Assembly (NCBI RefSeq): GCF_004342025.1
Contig: NZ_SLWN01000006.1
Location: forward strand, 310,001 to 374,000
DNA length: 64,000 nucleotides
Source of the DNA: Kribbella steppae
GTDB taxonomy: Bacteria > Actinomycetota > Actinomycetes > Propionibacteriales > Kribbellaceae
Direction of reading: 5' to 3'
Positions 57,455 through 64,000 of the stretch are shown here, one piece after another; position 1 is the first letter of the stretch; each line of letters begins with the position of its first letter. The translations under genes and the position numbers were made by a program. The notes beneath the pieces are model-generated. The model ran no database searches. It was not told where the DNA came from and worked only from the letters and a program-made list of their open reading frames with translations.

Positions 57455-58126
57455 GTGCGGCGAGCTTTGTTGGTCGATCTGTTCAGCACTCTTGTGCCCG
57501 GCGGTAACGCCGAGCGTGACGTGATCCATCAGAAGATGTCCGCGGTACTCGGTGTCGACGCTGCAGCGTTCAGCCGGGAGTTCGCCGCGACGTCGTACGA
57601 GCGCTTCACCGGCGCGTACGGCGACCTGCCCAGCACGTTGCGGGTGATCGCGCAGCGCACCGGCGCCGACCCGACGGACGAACAGGTGCGTGAGGCAACA
57701 AGCCTGCGCCGGAAGCTGTCCCGCCGGCTCCTGAACGCCGCCCCGGCCGGGACGCTGAGTGCGTTGGCCGGGTTGCGGTCAGCCGGCTGGCGGATCGGTC
57801 TGGTCAGCAACATCACGTCGGAGACCCAGCTCCAATGGGCGGACAGCCCGCTCCCGCCGTACTTCGAGACCACTGCCTTCTCAGCGGAGGTTGGTGCCGC
57901 CAAGCCCGAACCCGAGATCTACCTGGCCGCCTGCAACGCCCTCGGCGTCGCGCCGGCCGACTGCGTCTACATCGGCGACGGCAACGACAAGGAGCTCCCC
58001 GCAGCCGCAGCCCTCGGCATGTACGCCATCCGCACCATCGAACACTCCGACAGCGACCCGACCTGGACTGGCCCCACGGTCAGCTCCTTCACCGAGCTCC
58101 CCGACCTGATCGGCGTACCTGCTTGA
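57455..58126 (+). CDS. HAD-family hydrolase
   Basis: In this 223-residue protein, motif I is LLVDLFSTLV (the nucleophile Asp, with Phe-Ser in place of the second Asp of phosphatases, as in haloacid-dehalogenase-like members), motif II is LVSNIT, motif III is the Lys of GAAKPEPEIYL, and motif IV is YIGDGNDKEL. The cap is a four-helix C1 type. It is probably a small-molecule phosphatase or dehalogenase. GTG 57455 is seven bases after TAGGGT, a leaderless start. Confidence 0.9.
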   Translation: MRRALLVDLFSTLVPGGNAERDVIHQKMSAVLGVDAAAFSREFAATSYERFTGAYGDLPSTLRVIAQRTGADPTDEQVREATSLRRKLSRRLLNAAPAGTLSALAGLRSAGWRIGLVSNITSETQLQWADSPLPPYFETTAFSAEVGAAKPEPEIYLAACNALGVAPADCVYIGDGNDKELPAAAALGMYAIRTIEHSDSDPTWTGPTVSSFTELPDLIGVPA

Positions 58127-58139
58127 GCCGCTGGTCCGA

Positions 58140-58682
58140 CTAGACCACCTCGAGTGGCACGTGCGGGCCGTCCGGCAGCTCCACCACGATCGGGTCGTCC
58201 GGGTGGATCAGGCCGCTGCTGTGAACGACGGACATGATGCCGGTCTTGCGTACGACGGTGCCGTCGGCGTCGGTCTGGATGACCTCTTTGAGCAGGCCGG
58301 GGGTGAAGGTGTTGATCTGGTGACACGGGCTGCGCAAGCCGGTGACCTCGAGGATCGCCTCGGGGCCGATCCGTAGCCGGGTGCCTTGGGGGAGTCCGAG
58401 CAGGTCGATCCCGCGGGTGGTGATGTTCTCACCCAGCCCGCCGGGCTTCACGTCGTACCCTAGCTCACGAAGCTCGTCGTGCAGCTCGGAGTGGATCAGG
58501 TGCACCTGCCGGAGGTTCGGCTGGGTCGGGTCGCGGCGCATCGGCCCCAGGTGCTGAATCGTCGCTCCGGCGTGCGAGTCACCTTCGATCCCGAGGCCCG
58601 CGATCACCCGGATCGAGCCGACGTTCGGCTTGCTGAAGCGGTGCTGCGAATCCGCGCTGACGGCAACCACCGAAGGACCCAT
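58140..58682 (-). CDS. MOSC-domain protein
   Basis: The 180-residue protein has the MOSC core VIAGLGIEGDSHAGAT, VHLIHSELHDEL, GGLGENITTRGIDLLGLPQGTRLRIG and CHQINTFTPGLL, with the conserved Cys of TGLRSPC that in this family can bind molybdenum cofactor sulfur. It probably has a role in sulfur or molybdenum transfer. The start at ATG 58682 (MGPSVVAVSAD) fits the family; GACAAT six bases upstream suggests a leaderless transcript. Confidence 0.9.
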   Translation of the reverse strand: MGPSVVAVSADSQHRFSKPNVGSIRVIAGLGIEGDSHAGATIQHLGPMRRDPTQPNLRQVHLIHSELHDELRELGYDVKPGGLGENITTRGIDLLGLPQGTRLRIGPEAILEVTGLRSPCHQINTFTPGLLKEVIQTDADGTVVRKTGIMSVVHSSGLIHPDDPIVVELPDGPHVPLEVV

Positions 58683-58739
58683 ACAGCCATTGTCCGGACC
58701 TGTGGGAACCGGCACCAGCCGATTCCCACAGGGCGGACG

Positions 58740-60515
58740 TCAGTAGCCGCCGGCGTCGACCAGTTGGGACTCGAGGGAGACGAGCTGGATCTTGCCGCCG
58801 CCCTTCGGCGGGATCAGCAGCGCGGCGTCGACGAGGGACTTCTTGGTCAAGGCGTTGTCGTGCCTCACCGTGCTCGGGCTGAAGGCGACCACAGGCCCGC
58901 TCACCCACCTCAGCCAGGAGTTCGGTTGAGCAGTGGCGAGGAAGTCCTTGGTGAGATTGACGAAGATCAGGGCCGTACCGGACTTGGTCACGAAGGCCGC
59001 CGGCGGTTCGCTGACGCCGACGGTCACGGTGGCGGTGCGGAAGTACCGCGGCTCGTCGAGCGCTTCAGCCTTTTCAGCCGCGATGTTCTTGAGGAATGCG
59101 GTGACCTCCGTGGACGGTGCGAACGACACGGCGCGGGGGGACTTGGCGCCGGCGGTCAGGTACTCGGCGAGAGCCGCTGCGGCAGCTTGTGGAGCGGCAA
59201 CGAGTTTGGCATCGTCGGACTTCGTTGCCATCCGGACGTCGGTGAGATCCGGTAGCTTGACGGTGCTCTTCGGGCCGGCGGCGAACGTGAGCAGCCACGG
59301 GCTGCCGGCGGTCTTGCGTTCCCAGACGCCCAGATGCTTGTACTCCTTGGTCCCGGAGATCTCGGCCGAGGAGAGGAACCGCATCGGGTAGCTGCCGAAG
59401 GACGGCGCACCGATCACCGGCTTGTTGTAGGTGTACGGCTTGGTCAGCTTCTTGCCGGACTTGTCGAGGGTCCGGCTGATCGTGTAGCCGGCCTGGCTCT
59501 GGCGGAGCAGGTTGCCGCCCTCCACGGTCGCGATGAGCTTGTCGTCGCGCTTGCGATTGGCCGTGTTGTTGACCTCGTTGTAGTGCTTGATCGCGGCAGC
59601 CGCCGCCTCGTTGCTGACCGCAGGCCGGGTCAGCGTCTCGACGGTGTTCGGCTCCGGAATCGCCGAGCAACCACTGACCAGGGCGAACATCGCCGTCACC
59701 GCCACACCCCGGCGGAGGGGACCAGCCGGCGACTGCTGATGCGGCGGCTGAGGACCGGGTCCCTGAGGACCGGGTCCCTGAGGACCGGGCTGCTGCGGTC
59801 CGTAGTGCGGCGGTCCGTAGTGCGGCGGGCCGTAATGCGGTGGGCCGTACTGCGGTGGGCCGTATCCACCCGGCGCCGCGAAGACCGGGTCCGGGGTGGA
59901 GGTACGGCGGCCGCGGAACAGGATCATGAAGATGCCCAGGGCAAGCAGCACCAGGCCGATCACGAACACGAGCAGGCTGGCCAGGAACGCATTCGGGATC
60001 TCGATCCCCAGGTCGGCCTGGACATCGGGCGCGGTCTTCCCGTCAGCACTCATGATCACCACGGAGTACGGGCCGTCGGCGATCGGCCAGGACAGCTCCT
60101 GGGTGCCGGTACCGGTTGTCTTCGCCACCCACCAGTCGAGACTGTCGGGCGCAGCGAGCGGACCGCGCTCGCCCTTGACGTCCTGGGTGCTCAGGGCGAT
60201 CGGGTACTCCACCTTCACCAGTTCGGTGTAGGCGATGCCCTTGAGGTAGCTCTCGGCATCGAAGTTGCGGGCGACACCGGCGAAGACCGGTGTGCGGGCG
60301 GTCGAGCGAACCTTCACGTGCAACGTCGGACCATGCCGATCCAGCATGGTCGGACTGCTGGCGATCGCCAGGCCCTTGCTGGTCAGGTGCTGTTCACCGG
60401 AGTAGACCGTGTCGTCCGGACCGACCAGCCAGAAGGCTGCAACGGCTCCGGCGGCACCGATGATCAGGCCGAGCAGGGCAAGCAAGACACCGAAAACAGA
60501 GCGGACGACCCGCAC
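58740..60515 (-). CDS. Membrane protein with Pro/Gly/Tyr repeats and an internal lipobox-like segment
   Basis: The 591-residue protein has a TM helix at the N-terminus (VFGVLLALLGLIIGAAGAVAAFWLV), an extracytoplasmic domain of ~150 residues and a second TM helix (ASLLVFVIGLVLLALGIFMIL). A low-complexity stretch of GPPHYGPP and QGPGPQGPGP repeats follows. After it comes RRGVAVTAMFALVSGCSAIPEPNTVE, which looks exactly like a lipoprotein signal peptide with lipobox VSGC, then a ~290-residue soluble domain. This reads as a fusion of a two-TM protein and a lipoprotein. The family is not recognised. GTG 60515 has GGGAG five bases upstream. Confidence 0.85.
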   Translation of the reverse strand: MRVVRSVFGVLLALLGLIIGAAGAVAAFWLVGPDDTVYSGEQHLTSKGLAIASSPTMLDRHGPTLHVKVRSTARTPVFAGVARNFDAESYLKGIAYTELVKVEYPIALSTQDVKGERGPLAAPDSLDWWVAKTTGTGTQELSWPIADGPYSVVIMSADGKTAPDVQADLGIEIPNAFLASLLVFVIGLVLLALGIFMILFRGRRTSTPDPVFAAPGGYGPPQYGPPHYGPPHYGPPHYGPQQPGPQGPGPQGPGPQPPHQQSPAGPLRRGVAVTAMFALVSGCSAIPEPNTVETLTRPAVSNEAAAAAIKHYNEVNNTANRKRDDKLIATVEGGNLLRQSQAGYTISRTLDKSGKKLTKPYTYNKPVIGAPSFGSYPMRFLSSAEISGTKEYKHLGVWERKTAGSPWLLTFAAGPKSTVKLPDLTDVRMATKSDDAKLVAAPQAAAAALAEYLTAGAKSPRAVSFAPSTEVTAFLKNIAAEKAEALDEPRYFRTATVTVGVSEPPAAFVTKSGTALIFVNLTKDFLATAQPNSWLRWVSGPVVAFSPSTVRHDNALTKKSLVDAALLIPPKGGGKIQLVSLESQLVDAGGY

Positions 60516-60632
60516 ACGAACTCCCGAGATCGCGGCAAGCCCCTGGCCTGCCGGACGATTGACCAGGCGCGATGCTAGCGGTTGTCCAGGGCACCGGAGC
60601 AGGTCCGGGTCCCGTGTGCAGGAAGTTGCAAC

Positions 60633-60671
60633 GCCTCCGATGCCGCCCCCTGCATTGGCGGCACCGAAGGC
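60633..60671. terminator. Hairpin terminator downstream of kamA
   Basis: GCCGCC (60642-60647) pairs with GGCGGC (60657-60662). The stem extends through T-A, G-C and C-G pairs with one mismatch and then GCCT/AGGC around small bulges, enclosing a nine-base loop. It starts ten bases beyond the kamA stop on the minus strand. Confidence 0.55.
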
Positions 60672-60680
60672 GGATCGGGG

Positions 60681-62156
60681 TTAGTTGATCTGCAGCAGCT
60701 TCTGGGCCTCGGCGGCCTCGCGGGAGGCTGCGGCGCGCTTCTCGGCCTCTGCCAGCGACGTGCCGGCGTGTTGCTTCCACCACTCCTGGCCCTCGGCCGG
60801 CAGGGAGTCGATCGGGTCGTAGTACTCGTAGGTCCGGTTCAGCGCTTCCGGGTCCTGCTGCTCGATACCGGTCCGGTAGTTCTTCTTCCAGTACGAGATC
60901 CCGCGGACCTCGTCGTACTCGGACAACTGGTGCACCCACCGCTTGCCGACGTACGGGACGTCGCAGACGATGCGCGGGGTGGCGAAACCGGGCAGGTACC
61001 CGAGGATGCCGTGCTGCAGGTGCTGCGCGTCGCGTACCGACACCCGCCAGTGCTCCGAGAACGGGATCATGTCGCACATGTAGAAGTAGTACGGCGTGAT
61101 GGTCGCGCCGTCGAGCAGCGCGAAGCAGAGGTCGAGCAACTGCGGGACCGAGTCGTTCACCCCGCGCATCAGTACACCCTGGTTGCGTACGTCGCGCAGA
61201 CCGGCCTCGAACATCGCCTTGGTCGCCTCGGCCACCAGTGGCGTGACCGACTGGGCTGCGTTCACGTGGGTGTGCATCGCGATCATCACGCCACGCTTCC
61301 GGCCAAGCTGAGCAACGCGCTCGACCCCGGCCCGGACGTCGTCCGACAACCAGTGCTGCGGCATCCCCATCAGGGCCTTGGTGGCGAGCCGGATGTCGCG
61401 GATGTTCTCGATCTCGAGCAGGTTGGTGAGGAACGTCTCCAGCCGCGGCCACGGCATGTTCGCCACGTCGCCACCCGACACGACCACGTCCCGGACTCCC
61501 GGCGTACGACGCAGGTAGTCGAGCATGTCGTCGAGCCGGGTCTGCGGCTTGGCGACGAACTTCAGCTTCTCGATCACCGGCGTCGAGTTGCCGACCAGAT
61601 CCATCCGGGTGCAGTGACCGCAGTACTGCGGACAGGTCGGCAGAACCTCGGCCAGCACCTTCGTCGGGTAGCGGTGGGTCAACCCCTCCGTGGCCCACAT
61701 CTCGTGCTCATGCAACGAGTCCCGAGTCGCGTGCGGGTGCGACGGCCAGTCGCTGCGCCGGTCGGTGAACACCGGCAGCATGTAGCGGCGGACCGGGTCC
61801 GCGTAGAAGGCCTCGGTGTAATCGGAGGCGCCGTTCGGGACGATCGTGTTCAGCATCTGCGGCGGCAGCAGCATCGACATCGTCGCCCGCTCGGCCTGGT
61901 CCCGGGTGAGGTCCTCGTAGAGCCGCTCGTCGAGCAGGTCGCCCATCACGTCGCGCAACTGCTTGACGTTCTTCACGCAGTGCGAGCGTTGCCACTGCAC
62001 CGACCGCCACTCCTCGGCCGTGACGTCCTTCCAGCCGGGGATCCGGGTCCAGTCCGGCTCCACCAGCTCCACCCGCTGGTACGCGTACGGCTGGCCGGCG
62101 AGGTCGTCGTCGCTGGGCTCCGGTACGGCCAGATCGGGGCTGATCAGGTCGGTCAC
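60681..62156 (-). CDS. kamA: KamA-family radical SAM aminomutase (lysine 2,3-aminomutase)
   Basis: The 491-residue radical SAM enzyme carries the [4Fe-4S] motif C-X3-C-X2-C in PTCPQYCGHCTRMDLVG (residues ~170-186) and GGDVANMPWPRLETF as the SAM-binding GGE-like motif. HTHVNAAQSVTPLVAEA and GVLMRGVNDSVPQL match the PLP-dependent lysine 2,3-aminomutase family. It converts L-lysine to beta-lysine, the first step of the 3-keto-5-aminohexanoate pathway. GTG 62156 follows GGAGGA by about four bases. The divergent kdd gene encodes a later step, which supports the lysine assignment over glutamate aminomutase. Confidence 0.88.
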   Translation of the reverse strand: MTDLISPDLAVPEPSDDDLAGQPYAYQRVELVEPDWTRIPGWKDVTAEEWRSVQWQRSHCVKNVKQLRDVMGDLLDERLYEDLTRDQAERATMSMLLPPQMLNTIVPNGASDYTEAFYADPVRRYMLPVFTDRRSDWPSHPHATRDSLHEHEMWATEGLTHRYPTKVLAEVLPTCPQYCGHCTRMDLVGNSTPVIEKLKFVAKPQTRLDDMLDYLRRTPGVRDVVVSGGDVANMPWPRLETFLTNLLEIENIRDIRLATKALMGMPQHWLSDDVRAGVERVAQLGRKRGVMIAMHTHVNAAQSVTPLVAEATKAMFEAGLRDVRNQGVLMRGVNDSVPQLLDLCFALLDGATITPYYFYMCDMIPFSEHWRVSVRDAQHLQHGILGYLPGFATPRIVCDVPYVGKRWVHQLSEYDEVRGISYWKKNYRTGIEQQDPEALNRTYEYYDPIDSLPAEGQEWWKQHAGTSLAEAEKRAAASREAAEAQKLLQIN

Positions 62157-62196
62157 GAGTCCTCCGGGGTCTTCAGGGGTGATGCGGTCTCATGTG

Positions 62197-62289
62197 AGGA
62201 TAGCGATAGAACTTCCCTCAGATCCAACAGTACGCCGCAAGAATTCTCGTCTGAACACGATCTGAGTAGTATTTTGCCTGACTCAGAAG
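62197..62289. promoter_or_regulatory. Divergent kamA/kdd promoter region with repeated TCAGA motifs
   Basis: On the minus strand TTGGAT (62227-62222) and TATCCT (62202-62197) form a possible kamA promoter with a 19-base spacer. On the plus strand TAGTAT (62267-62272) is a possible -10 for kdd. TCAGATC (62218-62224) and its inverse GATCTGA (62259-62265) lie between them. CTGAGT and ACTCAG flank the kdd -10 (62263-62268 and ~62281-62286), so several related half-sites could bind one regulator. Confidence 0.4.
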
Positions 62290-62297
62290 GAGGCCCC

Positions 62298-63341
62298 GTG
62301 TCGTCTAGCCCGGTAGGACTGCACCGCGTGATCGCCCCGTCCGGCGTGTTGCCGCAGGCGGCGGAGAGACTGGATGCGCGGGCCGAGATCTGGCCGGACG
62401 AGGTCCGGATCGCGGTCGAGCGGCTCAACCTGGACGCCGCGTCCTACCGCCAGCTCGCCGAGGCGCACGGCGGGGACGGTACGGCGGTCCGCCAAGCCGT
62501 CCTCGACATCGTCCAGGCGCGCGGCAAGATGCAGAACCCGGTCACCGGGTCCGGCGGCATGCTCGTCGGTGTGGTCGACGAGGTCGGCCCGGAGTCGCCG
62601 CTCGGTGTCGCGCCGGGTGATCGCGTGGCGACGCTGGTCTCTCTCACGCTCACGCCGCTGCAGATCACCGACGGCCTCGCCGATTGGGACGGCAAGAGTG
62701 AGCAGGTGCCGGCGCAAGGCCACGCGATCCTGTTCGCCCGGTCGATCGTGGCGAAGCTGCCGGACGACCTGAAGCCGGAGCTGTCGCTGGCCGTCATGGA
62801 CGTGTGCGGCGCACCCGCGCTGACCGCTCGCGTGGTCCGCGAGTATGTCGACAAAGGCACAAAACCTGTCGTGTCAGTAATTGGCGGCGCAGGTAAAAGC
62901 GGGTCGCTGTCACTGGCTGCCGCCCGGCACGCCGGCGCCGCCCGGACCATCGGGATCGTGCCGGTGCAGGCCGAGGTCGACCGCCTCGAAGCTGCTGGCC
63001 TGGCGGATACTGTCGCGCTGGCCGATGCCCGTGATCCGGTGGCTCTGGCCGAGGCGGTCGAGCAGGCTGGGGGACCGGCGGACATCACGGTCGTGTGCGT
63101 CGACGTACCGGGGTGCGAGCATGGCGCCGTCCTCGCGACCGCTGCCGGCGGCACGGTGATCTTCTTCTCGATGGCGACGTCGTTCTCGGCCGCAGCACTC
63201 GGTGCGGAAGGGCTGGCCGCGGACGTGACCATGCTGGTCGGCAACGGGTATGTGCCCGGGCATGCGGACTATGCGATGCAGCTGTTGCGCAACGAGTCGG
63301 GTGTCCGCGGACTGTTCGAGAGCAGGCTGGCGGAGGATTGA
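62298..63341 (+). CDS. kdd: L-erythro-3,5-diaminohexanoate dehydrogenase
   Basis: The 347-residue NAD(P)-dependent enzyme has GCDVSVIGGAGKSGSLSLAAARHAGA-type dinucleotide fold (VVSVIGGAGKSGSLSLAAA, residue ~195), preceded by MQNPVTGSGGMLVGVVDEVG and an alcohol-dehydrogenase-like N-domain. These are features of Kdd from lysine fermenters. It oxidises 3,5-diaminohexanoate to 3-keto-5-aminohexanoate with ammonia release. GTG 62298 is preceded by AGAAGGAGG four bases upstream; a much longer in-frame extension overlaps kamA antisense and is rejected. It forms an operon with the amidohydrolase gene that follows. Confidence 0.88.
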   Translation: MSSSPVGLHRVIAPSGVLPQAAERLDARAEIWPDEVRIAVERLNLDAASYRQLAEAHGGDGTAVRQAVLDIVQARGKMQNPVTGSGGMLVGVVDEVGPESPLGVAPGDRVATLVSLTLTPLQITDGLADWDGKSEQVPAQGHAILFARSIVAKLPDDLKPELSLAVMDVCGAPALTARVVREYVDKGTKPVVSVIGGAGKSGSLSLAAARHAGAARTIGIVPVQAEVDRLEAAGLADTVALADARDPVALAEAVEQAGGPADITVVCVDVPGCEHGAVLATAAGGTVIFFSMATSFSAAALGAEGLAADVTMLVGNGYVPGHADYAMQLLRNESGVRGLFESRLAED

Positions 63342-63344
63342 GCC

Positions 63345-64000
63345 GTGCGCACACTTCTGACGAACGGTTCCGTCTACTCTCCCGCCGACCCGCACGCGAC
63401 CGCGATCGCGTTCGACGACGGTGTGGTCACCTGGCTCGGTGACGACACCGGCGCTGCGTCGTACGCCGATGGCGCGGACGAGGTGGTCGATCTCGGCGGC
63501 AAGCTGGTCACGCCGGCCTTCGTCGACGCCCACGTCCACACCGCGCAGACCGGCGCGCTGCTGACCGGGCTCGACCTCGCCGGTACGACGTCGCTGACCG
63601 AGGCGCTCGACAAGCTCTCGGCGTTCGCGGTGCAGCTGCCGGCTGACGCGGTGATCGACGGCGCCGGCTGGGACGAGACGAAGTGGCCGGAGGGTCGCCC
63701 GCCGACCGCGGACGAGCTGGATCATGCCGGGGGTGGCCGCAGGGTGTACCTGTCCCGTGTCGACGGGCACTCAGGAGTGATCAGTTCGGCTCTGGTGCCG
63801 GCGGCGCAGGGTGACGGCTACGACCCGAGCGGACGCGTGGAGCGGGATGCGCACCACGCCGTCCGTGACGCCCTCAGCGAGCTGATCGGGCCGGAACAGC
63901 GGCGTGCCGATGTGAAAGCGGCTCTGCAGGTGATGGCGTCGCGCGGCATCGGGGCGTTCCACGAGATGGCGGCGCCGCACATCGGACCGCTCTGGGAGCT
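63345..64000 (+). CDS. YtcJ-like amidohydrolase, partial (C-terminus beyond window)
   Basis: From GTG 63345, three bases after the kdd stop with GGAGGA seven bases upstream, the frame stays open to the window edge (218 codons). The N-terminus MRTLLTNGSVYSP and the metal-binding PAFVDAHVHTAQTGALLTGLDL (H-X-H) identify the amidohydrolase superfamily. GAGWDETKWPEGRPPTADELD and SRVDGHSGVISSALV match YtcJ/imidazolonepropionase-like members. Its place next to kdd suggests a role in the same lysine pathway or salvage of an N-acyl intermediate, an inference from position. Confidence 0.85.
   Translation, partial: MRTLLTNGSVYSPADPHATAIAFDDGVVTWLGDDTGAASYADGADEVVDLGGKLVTPAFVDAHVHTAQTGALLTGLDLAGTTSLTEALDKLSAFAVQLPADAVIDGAGWDETKWPEGRPPTADELDHAGGGRRVYLSRVDGHSGVISSALVPAAQGDGYDPSGRVERDAHHAVRDALSELIGPEQRRADVKAALQVMASRGIGAFHEMAAPHIGPLWE

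Noticed and set aside
59760..59875. Short tandem repeats resembling a CRISPR or VNTR
   Set aside because: They are in-frame codons for GPPHYGPP and QGPGP repeats inside the membrane protein gene.
60582..62297. Plus-strand extension of the kdd frame by more than 500 codons
   Set aside because: It is antisense to kamA; GTG 62298 with AGAAGGAGG is the start.
1..64000. tRNA, rRNA, CRISPR arrays, insertion sequences, prophage genes
   Set aside because: All intergenic gaps are under 300 bases and were read through; none showed a tRNA cloverleaf, repeat-spacer pattern or transposase.

Overview
The window is G+C-rich actinobacterial chromosome. Pointers are the codon bias, many GTG/TTG starts, leaderless genes with TANNNT -10 elements 6-7 bases before the start codon, many TetR/GntR/LuxR/MerR regulators, and a lysine 2,3-aminomutase / diaminohexanoate dehydrogenase pair. 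The style resembles Kribbella or a relative (Propionibacteriales), which is inference. Genes are tightly packed and no gene-free stretch exceeds 300 bases. I saw no rRNA, tRNA, CRISPR array, insertion sequence or phage module. One gene runs off each edge (1-564 minus, 63345-64000 plus).

Layout. 0-8 kb: partial membrane-anchored protein, EamA exporter behind a leader peptide and attenuator, hydrolase, methyltransferase, M24 peptidase, GlxA-type regulator divergent from an MFS carrier, SoxR, AhpD-like protein. 8-16.3 kb: RecQ helicase with an extra C-terminal domain, ArsR-AHSA1 fusion with its own operator pair, acetyltransferase, SDR, and a five-gene minus-strand operon (flavin monooxygenase, OsmC, PIG-L deacetylase, MaoC, VOC) divergent from a large LuxR (LAL) regulator. 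19-27.6 kb: tandem-MerR regulator, membrane adenylate cyclase, CapA lipoprotein, M28 and M1 peptidases, TrmH-type methyltransferase, tautomerase, GNAT protein. 27.6-35.8 kb: FCD-GntR regulator and a peptide ABC importer operon ending in a gamma-glutamyltransferase. 35.8-42.4 kb: GNAT acetyltransferase with a leader-peptide attenuator, SWIM/SNF2 pair, SoxR-box-controlled ABC exporter. 42.6-54 kb: two TetR genes, a heterodimeric ABC exporter, a two-component system, a TetR/MFS pair. 54-64 kb: M20 amidohydrolase, 5'-3' exonuclease, secreted phosphatase-fold protein, Lrp regulator, HAD hydrolase, MOSC protein, large membrane protein, and kamA/kdd/amidohydrolase for lysine breakdown.

The most striking content is regulatory. 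Two unlinked genes, the EamA exporter at 810 and the GNAT acetyltransferase at 36321, each have an A-rich patch 27-28 bases upstream of a TARGGT -10 box, then a short upstream reading frame, then mutually exclusive RNA helices, one of which holds the downstream Shine-Dalgarno sequence. This matches WhiB7-type promoters combined with ribosome-stalling translational attenuation, the arrangement known for inducible resistance to ribosome-targeting antibiotics. A textbook SoxR box (CCTCAA-N6-TTGAGG in a 19-base promoter spacer) controls the ABC exporter at 40532-42430, and a SoxR gene lies in the same window. Several other regulators have recognisable palindromes in their own or their neighbour's promoter. 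The window therefore reads as a small-molecule export, modification and stress-response neighbourhood with readable local wiring.
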